Positions 21,787 through 30,988 of a stretch of 64,000 bases of DNA are shown here, piece by piece. Origin of the DNA: Xanthomonas floridensis. Its GTDB lineage: Bacteria > Pseudomonadota > Gammaproteobacteria > Xanthomonadales > Xanthomonadaceae. The notes under the pieces are model-generated. The model did no database searches and had not been told where the DNA came from. It was given only the letters and a program-made list of their open reading frames with translations. Position 1 is the first letter of the stretch. Each line of letters begins with the position of its first letter. Position numbers and translations under genes: made by a program. The stretch covers positions 62,001 through 126,000 of the forward strand of contig NZ_LXNG01000007.1 of the NCBI RefSeq assembly GCF_001642575.1. The letters are read 5' to 3'.

Positions 21787-22928
21787 GCACGGTCGGCATT
21801 CTGGGTGGCGGCCAGCTGGCGCGCATGCTGGTCCTGGCGGGTGCTCCACTAGGCTTGCGCTTTGCAGTGTTCGACCAGGCCGACGACGCCTGCGCGGGGC
21901 AACTGGCGCCGCTGCAGGTGGGGGCCTTCGACGATGCCGCCGCGCTTGCCGCATTCGCCGCACCGCTGGACGTGATCACCTTCGATTTCGAGAACGTGCC
22001 GTCGGCCAGCGCGCAGCACCTGGCCGCGCAGCGGCCGGTGTTCCCACGTCCACAGGCGCTGGCGGTGGCGCAGGACCGGCTCAGTGAAAAGACCCTGTTT
22101 CGCGAGCTCGGCATTCCGGTGCCCGAATTTGCCGCAATCGATGACCGCGGCGGCCTGGATGCCGCGCTGGCGCGCATCGGCGCGCCCTGCGTGCTCAAGA
22201 CCCGCCGCTTCGGCTACGACGGCAAGGGCCAGTTCCGCATCAGGACGCTTGCCGATGCCGATGCCGCCTGGGACGCGCTGGGTGCGCAGGCCGAGCGGGT
22301 CGGGTTGATCCTGGAGGCCTTCGTGCCGTTTCAGCGCGAAGTCAGCGTGGTGGCGGTGCGTGGTCGCGATGGCGAATTCCGCGCCTGGCCGCTGACCGAG
22401 AACTGGCATGTGGATGGCGTGCTGTCGGCGAGTCTGGCGCCGGCCAGCGTGGATGCCGCCACGCGGGCGCTGGCCGAAACGCATGCGCGCGCAATCGCGC
22501 AAGCGCTGGACTACGTGGGCGTATTCGCGCTGGAGCTGTTCGTGCGCGATGGCGAACTGCTTGCCAACGAGATCGCCCCGCGCGTGCACAACTCCGGCCA
22601 CTGGACCATCGAGGGCGCCGAGACCTCCCAGTTCGAAAATCATGTGCGTGCGGTCCTTGGCCTGCCATTGGGCAGCACCGCGATGCGGGGGCATGCCTGC
22701 ATGTTGAACTGGCTGGGCAGCATGCCCGATGCGGGCGCATTCCTGGCTGTGCCGGGTGGGCACTGGCACGATTACGGCAAGCAGGCACGCGAAGGGCGCA
22801 AGGTAGGGCATGCCACCATGCGTGCCGATACGCCGCAGGCGCTGGTGACTGCGCTGGTGCAGGCAGGCAAGGCATTGCAGCGCGAGGCGCAGGTCGCGCC
22901 GGTTGTCGGGCGTCTGCAGGAGGGCTGA
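21783..22928 (+). CDS. purK: N5-carboxyaminoimidazole ribonucleotide synthase
   Basis: PurK (381 residues) is the ATP-grasp enzyme that makes N5-CAIR from AIR, bicarbonate and ATP. The N-terminal [12 protein letters not shown] dinucleotide-fold segment, the ATP-grasp core with [16 protein letters not shown] near residue 140 and the metal-binding [18 protein letters not shown] near residue 263 are clear. It acts directly before PurE in the pathway and overlaps purE. About 150 bases without a gene separate it from the convergent sodB-like gene. Confidence 0.96.
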   Translation: MSTVGILGGGQLARMLVLAGAPLGLRFAVFDQADDACAGQLAPLQVGAFDDAAALAAFAAPLDVITFDFENVPSASAQHLAAQRPVFPRPQALAVAQDRLSEKTLFRELGIPVPEFAAIDDRGGLDAALARIGAPCVLKTRRFGYDGKGQFRIRTLADADAAWDALGAQAERVGLILEAFVPFQREVSVVAVRGRDGEFRAWPLTENWHVDGVLSASLAPASVDAATRALAETHARAIAQALDYVGVFALELFVRDGELLANEIAPRVHNSGHWTIEGAETSQFENHVRAVLGLPLGSTAMRGHACMLNWLGSMPDAGAFLAVPGGHWHDYGKQAREGRKVGHATMRADTPQALVTALVQAGKALQREAQVAPVVGRLQEG

Positions 22929-23075
22929 GTCAACGCGTGACTGGCTGCTTGCGCTGCAATGCCCTCGTCCAGCGGCGCCGGCAGGCCCCGCAAGGACGTG
23001 CGTGCGCTGTTGCAGCGTGTCGGCTGCGCCACAAGCGGCCGTTGATTCGGCAACCGCTTCGATGGCCAGCTCAGG

Positions 23076-23654
23076 TCAACCCAATCGGCTGGCTACGAAA
23101 TCCCAGTTGATCAGTTTCCAGAACGCGTCCAGATAGTGCGCGCGGTCCTGCTGGTAATCCAGGTAATACGCGTGCTCCCAGATGTCGCAGGCCAACAGCG
23201 GCGTGTCCGGTCCGGTGAGCGGGGTGGAGGCGTTGGGCGTGGCAACGATGGCCAGGGTGCCGTCCGGGCGTTGCACCAGCCAGACCCAGCCCGAGCCGAA
23301 GGTGCGCAAGGCCACCCGATTGAATTCCTGCTTGAAATGCGCGAAATCGCCGAACGACTTGCCGATGCTGTCGGCCAGCCTGCCCAGCGGTTCGCCGCCG
23401 CCGCGAGGGCGTAGGCATTGCCAATAGAAATTGTGGTTCCACACTTGCGCTGCAAGATGGAACACGCTGCCCTGCGCCTGCCCGATGATCTCGTCCAGGG
23501 TCAGCTCTGCGAACTCACTGCCTTCGATGCAGGCGTTGAGTTGCTCGACTTCGCTGCGGTGGCACACATCATGGTGGGCTTGCAGTGTCGCGGCCGATAG
23601 ATGCGGCTCCAGGGCCGCGCGGGAGTAGGGCAGGGCAAGGTGTTCGATCGGCAT
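23076..23654 (-). CDS. Fe/Mn superoxide dismutase family protein (SodB-like, altered active-site periphery)
   Basis: A 192-residue protein that aligns without gaps to E. coli SodB over the N-terminal half. All four metal ligands of the family are present: His27, the His of AAQVWNHNFYW near residue 74, and Asp and His of CDIWEHAYYLDY near residue 157. However, the segment that reads YHYGKHHQTYV in E. coli reads AHHDVCHRSEV here, so the second-sphere His30 is Cys31 and the gateway Tyr34 is Glu35. Fe-type is suggested by AAQVWNH and FGSGWVWLV. It is a lone gene, convergent with purK and divergent from the glutaredoxin gene. Superoxide dismutase activity is plausible but not certain. Confidence 0.85.
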   Translation of the reverse strand: MPIEHLALPYSRAALEPHLSAATLQAHHDVCHRSEVEQLNACIEGSEFAELTLDEIIGQAQGSVFHLAAQVWNHNFYWQCLRPRGGGEPLGRLADSIGKSFGDFAHFKQEFNRVALRTFGSGWVWLVQRPDGTLAIVATPNASTPLTGPDTPLLACDIWEHAYYLDYQQDRAHYLDAFWKLINWDFVASRLG

Positions 23655-23774
23655 GGTGTGCAGGGCAGCGAAGGGAGTCCGGCGGCAGGTCGCGTGAAGG
23701 CTTACAATGCGCGCCTTTGCGGAAGTCTATCCGACCCGGCGGTCGGGCCTGCCGCTCCCAGTCAGGAGAGTTCA

Positions 23775-24095
23775 ATGCCGGTGATGGAACGGATCCAGGC
23801 CGAAGTCGAGCAGCACCCGATCGTGCTGTTCATGAAAGGCACCCCGCACTACCCGATGTGCGGTTTTTCCAGTCGCGCAGTGCAGGCCCTGGTGGCCGCC
23901 GGCGCCGACCAGCTGCGCACCGTCAACGTGCTGGAAGAACCGGAAATACGCGCCAACCTGCCGCGGTATTCGAACTGGCCCACATTCCCGCAGCTGTTCA
24001 TCCATGGCGAGCTGATCGGTGGCTGCGACATCACGCTGGAGCTGTTCGAGGCCGGCGAACTCAGGCGCATCGTCAGCGAGGCCTACCAGCCGTGA
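23775..24095 (+). CDS. grxD: Monothiol glutaredoxin (Grx4 type)
   Basis: A 106-residue CGFS-type glutaredoxin, which with BolA-like proteins and glutathione holds and transfers [2Fe-2S] clusters. The active-site motif CGFS near residue 30 follows VLFMKGTPHYPM, and the glutathione-binding NWPTFPQLFIHGELIGGCD is present near residue 67. AGGAGAG just upstream of the ATG at 23775 supports this start. The stop overlaps the GTG of the next gene (GTGA), so the next two genes are likely co-expressed. Confidence 0.94.
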   Translation: MPVMERIQAEVEQHPIVLFMKGTPHYPMCGFSSRAVQALVAAGADQLRTVNVLEEPEIRANLPRYSNWPTFPQLFIHGELIGGCDITLELFEAGELRRIVSEAYQP

Positions 24096-24832
24096 GTGCA
24101 GCGCAGTCCGCCCCTTCGGCCGGCCTGACCGGGCGTGTGGTGCTGATCACGGGCGCGGCCGGTGGCTTGGGCAGCGCCGCGGCGCGGGCGTGCGCGCAGG
24201 CCGGTGCCACCGTGGTGCTGTTGGGGCGCAAGTTGCGTCCGCTCGAACGTGTGTACGACACCGTTGCGGCGCTGGGCGCCGAACCATTGCTGTATCCGCT
24301 GGACCTGGCCGGCGCCACTCCGGACGACTATGCCGCGCTCGCGCAGCGCCTGCAGTCCGAGCTGGGCGGCGTGTCCGGCGTGCTGCACTGCGCGGCCGAC
24401 TTCGCCGGGCTGACGCCGGCCGAGCTGGCAGCGCCCGATGCCTTTGCACGCACCATCCATGTCAACCTCATCGCGCGTGCCTGGCTGACGCAGGCTTGCC
24501 TGCCGCTGCTGCGCCAGCAGGACGACGCGGCGGTGGTCTTCGTCGTCGACGACCCGGCGCGCGTCGGCCAGGCCTACTGGGGTGCCTATGGCGCTGCCCA
24601 GCATGCGCAGCGTGGTCTGCTGGCCAGCCTGCATCACGAAACCGCCGCTGGCCCGGTGCGTCTCCACGCCCTGCAGCCCGGCCCGATGCGCACCGCGCTG
24701 CGCGCGCGTGCCTTCACCCATCAGGAAGACGCCGACGCAGCGGACCCCGCGCGCTATGCCGCTGCCTGCGTCACCCTGTTGTCCATGGCAGGTGCTCCGC
24801 ACCGCGGTGCGATCTGGAGCCCTTCGGTATGA
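24092..24832 (+). CDS. Short-chain dehydrogenase/reductase-like protein (YciK-like, degenerate active site)
   Basis: A 246-residue Rossmann-fold protein with the SDR cofactor motif TGAAGGLG near residue 20. It resembles YciK-type proteins through the YWGAYGAAQHA segment. The catalytic Tyr166 is retained, but the YxxxK lysine is Gln170, the catalytic serine position is Asp153 (VVDDPARVGQ), and the usual NNAG loop reads CAADF. Enzyme activity as a normal SDR is therefore doubtful; a binding or structural role is possible. It is coupled to grxD upstream and to marC downstream by four-base overlaps. Confidence 0.82.
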   Translation: MSAAQSAPSAGLTGRVVLITGAAGGLGSAAARACAQAGATVVLLGRKLRPLERVYDTVAALGAEPLLYPLDLAGATPDDYAALAQRLQSELGGVSGVLHCAADFAGLTPAELAAPDAFARTIHVNLIARAWLTQACLPLLRQQDDAAVVFVVDDPARVGQAYWGAYGAAQHAQRGLLASLHHETAAGPVRLHALQPGPMRTALRARAFTHQEDADAADPARYAAACVTLLSMAGAPHRGAIWSPSV

Positions 24833-25428
24833 CCATTCTGTCGGCAGCCCTGCTGCTGTTCTTGATTCTCGACCCGCTGGGCAATATCCCGGTGTTCCTC
24901 AGCGTGCTCAAGCCGCTGCCGCCCAAGCGGCAACGCTTCGTGCTGGCGCGCGAACTGCTGATCGCCCTGTGCGTGCTGATGGCCTTCCTGTGGGGCGGCA
25001 AGTACGCGTTGGAGCTGATGCACCTGCGCCAGGAGTCGGTGGCGATCGCCGGCGGCATCGTGCTGTTCCTGATCGGCATCCGCATGATCTTCCCGCGCCC
25101 GGAAGGCCTGATGGGCGAGATCCCAGACGGCGAGCCCTTCATCGTGCCGCTGGCCATCCCGCTGGTGGCCGGCCCCTCGGGCATGGCAGCGGTGATGCTG
25201 ATGGGCAGCAACGAGCCCACCCGGCTCTGGGACTGGAGCCTGGCGCTGATGATCGCCTGGATCGGCGCCTCGTCGATCCTGGCCTCCGCACCGCTGCTGT
25301 ACAAGCTGCTGGGTCACCGCGCACTGACCGCCATCGAACGCCTGATGGGCATGTTGCTGGTGGCGATCTCGGTGCAGATGTTCCTGGATGGCCTGGGGAC
25401 GTATTTCAAGTTGCCGGTGTCGATTTAG
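24829..25428 (+). CDS. MarC family integral membrane protein
   Basis: A 199-residue inner-membrane protein with about six hydrophobic helices of the MarC/UPF0056 family (function unsettled; not a drug resistance factor despite the name). Family segments include LILDPLGNIPVFLSVLK near residue 12, AGGIVLFLIGIRMIF near residue 78 and PLAIPLVAGPSGMA near residue 105. The start overlaps the SDR-like gene (ATGA). It is the last gene of the grxD group. Confidence 0.93.
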   Translation: MTILSAALLLFLILDPLGNIPVFLSVLKPLPPKRQRFVLARELLIALCVLMAFLWGGKYALELMHLRQESVAIAGGIVLFLIGIRMIFPRPEGLMGEIPDGEPFIVPLAIPLVAGPSGMAAVMLMGSNEPTRLWDWSLALMIAWIGASSILASAPLLYKLLGHRALTAIERLMGMLLVAISVQMFLDGLGTYFKLPVSI

Positions 25429-26074
25429 GGTGCTGATGGAGTAGGGGCGTCGCACGTCTGGATGCGGGCGCTCCGGGGATGCGGATGTGCTGCGGGAGCA
25501 GCGGCGCATCTGGATGCAGTCGATCGCCTTGCCTTGTTCGCCGCGAGCGTCCAGATGGCGAGCCTATCTGGAAAGAGCAATAGCGGCCTGCCTGACCCAA
25601 CCAGCCGTGGCAGGGCGGGGCAATAAGGGGTGCACGCATCGACAAGGCGTCCCCCAGACCATTGTCGAGCACTGCGAGCTCCATGCACGCAGAAGGTTGC
25701 CAAGCCAGGTCTAGGCGACTTGTCACACTTGGCACCACTTCCCGGCTACTAGGTCTGCGCGCACCGGGACACACGAAAGACCCTCTCCCACGTCTGCCCG
25801 GTAAATCGGTGGAAGTCGAGACCTGCATCGCGTTCTCGTTGCGACCTTGCGCAATCTGGCGTCTGCGAAGCCGCATGTGCAGTTCATGTTGCACTGCGCG
25901 AACTTTGTCACGCCGCCGTCACAATCAAGCTTTAGCGTGTTAATCTGTTGTTAACCGTTGCGGCAGCAACCAGCCGCGCGGCGAGGGACCCCAGATCATC
26001 GGCAGCCCAACCCCGGGAACGGTTGGGCTGACTGCGCTTTTTGTCACTGCCCAACCTGTATCGAGGCCACCGAA
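25429..26074. other. Long upstream region of the TonB-dependent receptor, with a leader hairpin
   Basis: About 645 bases without a supported gene. The first 450 bases are GC-rich with no clear coding pattern. Near the receptor gene, 26004-26012 (AGCCCAACC) pairs perfectly with 26021-26029 (GGTTGGGCT) over an eight-base loop, followed eight bases later by five T. This may be a leader attenuator or simply an mRNA-stability hairpin. A ribosome site GAGG at 26063-26066 precedes the start by eight bases. No confident promoter was identified. Confidence 0.45.
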
Positions 26075-29000
26075 ATGACCCACCCCCGTTGTCTCCGCAT
26101 GTCCAAGCTCACGCTTGGCCTTGTCGCCGCGCTCGCCGCCGCTCCCGTATTTGCGCAGAGCACCTCCGCCGGCGTCGCTGGCCTGGTCACCAGCAGCGGC
26201 GGTCAGCCGGTGCCGAATGCCGAAGTCACGATCACCCACGTCGAATCGGGCACCGTCAGCCGTGCCACCACCGATGCCAGCGGACGCTACAACGCGCGCG
26301 GCCTGCGTGTGGGTGGGCCGTATACCATCACCATCACCAAGTCCGGCGAAGGCACCAAGACCGAAGAGGGCGTGTACCTGAACCTCAATCAGGTCAACAG
26401 CGTCGATGCTTCGCTGGGCGGCGATGTGACCACGCTGGGCGCGGTGCAGGCCATTGGTGGCGATTACGGCTCGGCACTGTTCAGCGCCAACAAGATGGGC
26501 ACCGGCACCAACGTGACCCGCGAGCAGATCGAATCGCTACCCTCGATCAACCGTAACCTGCAGGACTACGTACGTCTGGATCCGCGCGTGGCGCAGACCG
26601 ACAAGGCGCGCAACGAGATCTCGGTCGGTGGCCAGAACCCGCGCTTCAACCTGATCCGCGTGGACGGCATCAGCACCAACGATGCGTTCGGTCTGGAATC
26701 CAATGGGTTGCCGACGCCGCGTCAGCCATTCTCGATGGATGTCATCGACGAAATTTCCGTGGACGTCGCTAACTACGACGTCACCATCACCGGTGCGACC
26801 GGTGGCGTGATCAACGCGGTCACCAAGTCCGGTACCAACGAATTCCACGGGTCGGTCTACGGCACCTACCGCGAGAACGATTGGTCGGGCAAGAACCAGA
26901 ACGACATCCGCCCGCAGCTGTTCGACAACGAGACCACCTACGGCCTGACCCTGGGCGGCCCGATCGTCAAGGACAAGCTGTTCTTCTTCGCCAACTACGA
27001 AAAGTACAAGGGCAAGGGCGTGTTCACCGGTGCGTCCGGCTACGGTCCGATTGGTTCTGGCGAGAGCAATATCGTCCAGATCCCGCAGTCGGACATTGAT
27101 CGGATCATCGACATCTCACGTAATGTCTACGGTTTCGATCCGGGAACGCTTGCGCTGCCTGCGCTGGACTCCGATTCCGAGGAGAAGGGCATCAAGCTTG
27201 ACTGGAACATCTCCGACAAGCACCGTGCCTCGTTGCGTTACGGCGAGAGCGAGCAGAGCACTGCCAACCTCAACGGCTTCGGCAATCAGGCGCTGTCGCT
27301 GAATTCGTACCACTACGTCCGCGACTTCAGCCTCAAGACCTATACGGCCCAGCTCTTCAGCGATTGGACTGATACCTTCTCGACTGAAGCCAAGGTGTCC
27401 TACCGCGATTATTCGGCCGTGCGCACTGCCGCATCCCAGTTGCCGGCGATTGCAGTACGCATCGGTAACAACACCGTCAATCTAGGGACCGAGCAGAGCA
27501 CCCAGGCCAACGAACTGCGTACTGAAACGTGGAACGCCTTCTTCGCCGGCACGCTGTTCTTGAATGACCACACCGTCAAGTTTGGCTTCGATTACGAAGA
27601 CAACGACCTGTTCAATCTGTTCGGTCAACGTGTCTTCGGTTCTTACACCTTCAACTCGATTGCCGATTATGCGGCCAACCGCCCGCTGAACTACCGTTAC
27701 TCGCGCTCCAATAGCGGCAACATTGACGACATCGCCGCAGATTGGGGCATGCGCAACGTTGGCGTGTTTTTGCAGGATACCTGGGCCGTCAACAACAACC
27801 TGACGCTGACGTTCGGTGTGCGTTATGACGAGCCGATGGTCAAGAACAGCCCGGCCTACAACGCAACCGCCTCGACGCTGTTCGGCTTCCGTAACGACCA
27901 GACCATCGACGGAAACGGCCTATTCGAGCCGCGCTTCGGTTTCAATTACACCTTCGACAGCGATCGCCCCACTCAATTGCGTGGCGGCGTGGGCTTGTTC
28001 CAGGGCGCTGCGGCAACGGTGTGGCTGTCCAATCCGTACTCCAATACCGGCCTTGCGTACACCGATTACAACTTCTCCAGCCAGACGCTGGTGAACTCCA
28101 ATGGAATCCGCTTTACGCCTGACATCAACAACCAGCCGACCGGTAATGGCTCGGTGAATGGCGCCACGCAGTCTGTCGATTTCGTCGACAGCAAGCTGGG
28201 TCAGCCATCGGTGTGGAAGGCCAACTTGGCATTCGATACCGAACTGCCGTGGTACGGCATTGTGGCGTCTGCCGAAGCGGTGGTCACTCAAGTCAATGAG
28301 GCGATTTATTACCAGCAGCTCAATCTGGGCACCACCAGCCGCGTGGGCCAGGACGGCCGTAATCTGTACTGGAATACTGCAGGCTTGAATCCGGCTTGCT
28401 GGCTGGATGACGGCCGTAACCCGACCGGTGCCAGCGCTCCGGCGGCTTGTGTGCGTGGCACCGCTTCGGTGGTCGATGCGCGCGGCTCGCGCGATGGGCG
28501 CTTCAACGATGCGATCATCGCGCGTTCGACCGACAAGGGAGGCAGCGAGAGCTTCACCGTCGGCCTGAACAAGCCCTTCAATGGCGGTGACTGGTCGTGG
28601 GGTCTGTACTACACCTATACCGATGCAGATGAAGTCAGTGGCCTGACCAGTTCAACTTCGGGCTCGCAGCTGGGCAACACCGCAGTCTTCCAGGCCAATG
28701 AAAACGTCGCCTCGACCGCTGCGTATGAAGTCAAAAACAGCATCCTCGGTACGTTGAACTGGAAGCATGCGTTCTTCGGCGATTACGAGACCAAGTTGGG
28801 CCTGATCTACCAGGGCCGCAATGGTCGTCCGTATAGCTATACCTTCGACAACGACGCCAATGGCGATGGCCGCTTGAACGACCTGTTGTATATCCCGGCC
28901 GGCCGTGGCGATGTGCTGTTCGGTACCGCTCGGGAAGAGCAGGCGTTCTGGAACTACATCGAAGGCAACGAGTATCTGGCTGCCCGTCGTGGTCAGGTCG

Positions 29001-29320
29001 CCGAACGCAATGGCGCACGTAACTCCTGGATCAACCAGTTCGATCTGCACATCGAGCAGGAAATTCCGGGCTTCTTCAAGGACAACAAGGCCTCCCTCTG
29101 GCTTGACGTCATGAACGTGGGCAACCTGCTCAACAAGAAATGGGGTCGTGTCGAAGAGTACGGCTTCCCGGGCATGCGTGGCGTAGTGGAATACGGCGGT
29201 GTCGATGCAGCTACTGGCAAGTACGTGTACCGCTTCAATACGCCGGACCAATCCACGGTCTATGACGATCGCGGCATCTCCCGCTGGGCGCTGCAGCTGG
29301 GCTTCCGCTACCAGTTCTAA
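26075..29320 (+). CDS. Oar-like TonB-dependent outer-membrane receptor
   Basis: A 1081-residue protein with a signal peptide (LTLGLVAALAAAPVFAQS), then a carboxypeptidase-regulatory-like (CarboxypepD_reg) beta-sandwich at about residues 30-115 (GQPVPNAEVTITHVESG). A plug follows (about 135-270, with NLQDYVRLDPRVAQ and GGQNPRFNLIRVDGI) and then a long beta-barrel ending in the aromatic LGFRYQF. This is the Oar architecture of Xanthomonas and Myxococcus. Substrate unknown. The ATG at 26099 (MSKLT) is an alternative start that would also leave a usable signal peptide. A terminator follows immediately, so it is a single-gene unit. Confidence 0.92.
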   Translation: MTHPRCLRMSKLTLGLVAALAAAPVFAQSTSAGVAGLVTSSGGQPVPNAEVTITHVESGTVSRATTDASGRYNARGLRVGGPYTITITKSGEGTKTEEGVYLNLNQVNSVDASLGGDVTTLGAVQAIGGDYGSALFSANKMGTGTNVTREQIESLPSINRNLQDYVRLDPRVAQTDKARNEISVGGQNPRFNLIRVDGISTNDAFGLESNGLPTPRQPFSMDVIDEISVDVANYDVTITGATGGVINAVTKSGTNEFHGSVYGTYRENDWSGKNQNDIRPQLFDNETTYGLTLGGPIVKDKLFFFANYEKYKGKGVFTGASGYGPIGSGESNIVQIPQSDIDRIIDISRNVYGFDPGTLALPALDSDSEEKGIKLDWNISDKHRASLRYGESEQSTANLNGFGNQALSLNSYHYVRDFSLKTYTAQLFSDWTDTFSTEAKVSYRDYSAVRTAASQLPAIAVRIGNNTVNLGTEQSTQANELRTETWNAFFAGTLFLNDHTVKFGFDYEDNDLFNLFGQRVFGSYTFNSIADYAANRPLNYRYSRSNSGNIDDIAADWGMRNVGVFLQDTWAVNNNLTLTFGVRYDEPMVKNSPAYNATASTLFGFRNDQTIDGNGLFEPRFGFNYTFDSDRPTQLRGGVGLFQGAAATVWLSNPYSNTGLAYTDYNFSSQTLVNSNGIRFTPDINNQPTGNGSVNGATQSVDFVDSKLGQPSVWKANLAFDTELPWYGIVASAEAVVTQVNEAIYYQQLNLGTTSRVGQDGRNLYWNTAGLNPACWLDDGRNPTGASAPAACVRGTASVVDARGSRDGRFNDAIIARSTDKGGSESFTVGLNKPFNGGDWSWGLYYTYTDADEVSGLTSSTSGSQLGNTAVFQANENVASTAAYEVKNSILGTLNWKHAFFGDYETKLGLIYQGRNGRPYSYTFDNDANGDGRLNDLLYIPAGRGDVLFGTAREEQAFWNYIEGNEYLAARRGQVAERNGARNSWINQFDLHIEQEIPGFFKDNKASLWLDVMNVGNLLNKKWGRVEEYGFPGMRGVVEYGGVDAATGKYVYRFNTPDQSTVYDDRGISRWALQLGFRYQF

Positions 29321-29347
29321 AACGGGCTAGCGTGTCGAAGTAGTAAA

Positions 29348-29377
29348 AAACGGCCGGGGTCTCCCGGCCGTTTTCTT
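29348..29377 (+). terminator. Terminator after the TonB-dependent receptor
   Basis: AAACGGCCGGG, a short GTCT loop and CCCGGCCGTTTTC form a near-perfect stem followed by TTTT, 27 bases after the receptor stop. Confidence 0.88.
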
Positions 29378-29426
29378 TTGTGCGGGTGAGTACGCTAAAG
29401 TCTTCGACAGACGACAGGAGCAAGCT

Positions 29427-30812
29427 ATGGAACTCAGCAGTACGGCAGCACGGGCGCTGCCGGTAGTGGATGCGCGGATCTATCCGCGTGGTGGCCTGGA
29501 CGTGCTGTCCAAGGCGGAAGTGGCCCGGCTACGTGACGCCTCCAGTGGCGGTATGCACGAGTTGTTGCGTCGCTGCGCGCTGGCGGTACTGACCAGCGGC
29601 AGCGCCTCGGACGACCCGCGTGCTGCGCGCGACCTGTATCCGGATTTCGACATCCAGGTGAACCAGCAGGACCGCGGCATCCGCATCGATCTGATCAATG
29701 CTCCGGCGATGGCGTTCGTGGATGGCGAGATCATTCGTGGCGTGGCCGAGCTACTGTTCGCTGTGGTGCGCGACCTGGCCTACATGGCCATCGAACTGGA
29801 AGCGCAGCGCGGCGATCTGGATACCAGTGAAGGCATCACCAACGCGGTGTTCGGGCAGCTGCGCAATGCGCGCATCCTGCAGCCGTCGGACCCGAACCTG
29901 GTCGTGTGCTGGGGTGGGCATTCCATCTCGCGCGACGAATATCTGTACACCAAGCAGGTGGGCTATGAGCTCGGCCTGCGTGGCCTGGACATCTGCACGG
30001 GCTGCGGCCCGGGCGCGATGAAGGGCCCGATGAAGGGCGCCACCATTGCGCATGCCAAGCAGCGCAAGCACCACACGCGCTACATCGGCGTGACCGAGCC
30101 CGGCATCATCGCGGCTGAGTCGCCTAACCCGATCGTCAACCATCTGGTGATCATGCCGGACATCGAAAAGCGCCTGGAGGCGTTTGTCCGCATCGGTCAC
30201 GGCATCCTGGTGTTCCCGGGCGGCGTCGGCACGGCCGAGGAGATCCTGTACCTGCTCGGCATCCTGCTGCGCGAGGAAAATGCCAGCCTGCCGTTCCCGT
30301 TGATCCTGACCGGCCCGACCATCGCCGCACCGTACTTCGAGCAGATCGACCGCTTCATCCGCCTCACTCTAGGCGAGGCGGCCGCCTCCCGTTACGAGAT
30401 CATCGTCGGCGACCCGGTCGCCGTGGCACGCCGCATGGCCGAGGGCATCCACGAGGTGCGCGCGCACCGCAAGGACCAGAAGGATTCCTACTACTTCAAC
30501 TGGTCGGTGCATATCCCGCTCGAGTACCAGCAGCCGTTCGTGCCCAGCCACGAAGCCATGGCCGCCCTGGACCTGCACCACGGCCGCCCGGCACCTGCAC
30601 TGGCCGCCGACCTGCGCCGCGCCTTCTCCGGCATCGTCGCCGGCAACGTCAAGGAAGACGGCATGCGCCGCATCGAGGAGTTCGGTCCGTTCGAGATCCA
30701 TGGTGACCCGGACATCATGCAGGCCCTGGACGAACTGCTGCGCGGCTTCGTCGAGCAGCGCCGGATGAAGATCTCGGGGGATTACCGGCCTTGTTATTGG
30801 GTGGTGACTTAG
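29427..30812 (+). CDS. ppnN: Pyrimidine/purine nucleotide 5'-monophosphate nucleosidase (PpnN, LOG-type)
   Basis: PpnN/YgdH (461 residues) cleaves nucleoside monophosphates to ribose 5-phosphate and free base and is a (p)ppGpp target in E. coli. The LOG-type Rossmann domain shows VVCWGGHSISRDE, the TGCGPGAMKGPMKGA segment and the catalytic PGGVGTAEE motif near residue 272. N-terminal (about 1-145) and C-terminal (about 360-461) extensions match the long YgdH form and not the short cytokinin LOG form. CAGGAG precedes the ATG. Single-gene unit. Confidence 0.93.
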   Translation: MELSSTAARALPVVDARIYPRGGLDVLSKAEVARLRDASSGGMHELLRRCALAVLTSGSASDDPRAARDLYPDFDIQVNQQDRGIRIDLINAPAMAFVDGEIIRGVAELLFAVVRDLAYMAIELEAQRGDLDTSEGITNAVFGQLRNARILQPSDPNLVVCWGGHSISRDEYLYTKQVGYELGLRGLDICTGCGPGAMKGPMKGATIAHAKQRKHHTRYIGVTEPGIIAAESPNPIVNHLVIMPDIEKRLEAFVRIGHGILVFPGGVGTAEEILYLLGILLREENASLPFPLILTGPTIAAPYFEQIDRFIRLTLGEAAASRYEIIVGDPVAVARRMAEGIHEVRAHRKDQKDSYYFNWSVHIPLEYQQPFVPSHEAMAALDLHHGRPAPALAADLRRAFSGIVAGNVKEDGMRRIEEFGPFEIHGDPDIMQALDELLRGFVEQRRMKISGDYRPCYWVVT

Positions 30813-30920
30813 GCGCTGGTAGGCCAGCTCCTGGTTGGAAGGAAATGGCCTGCTCAGCCCTGGAATCAGGGCATAACCGATTCTCGTCGCTACGTCGACA
30901 CGCCCAAAATGACCGTTCGT

Positions 30921-30945
30921 CCCCCCAACGCTTGCTGTTGGGGGG
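30921..30945 (+). other. Strong hairpin in the leader of the minor pilin operon
   Basis: CCCCCCAAC and GTTGGGGGG pair perfectly over a seven-base loop between ppnN and fimT. No T run follows, so it is not a standard terminator; it may lie in the pilin-operon leader. The rest of the 176-base gap shows nothing recognisable. Confidence 0.4.
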
Positions 30946-30988
30946 GCGTCCGACGCATCTTGCGGGGGTCACGCTGGGGAGCGTTCCA

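Noticed and set aside
30921..30945. Terminator after ppnN
   Set aside because: The hairpin is strong but is followed by GCGTCC and no T run.
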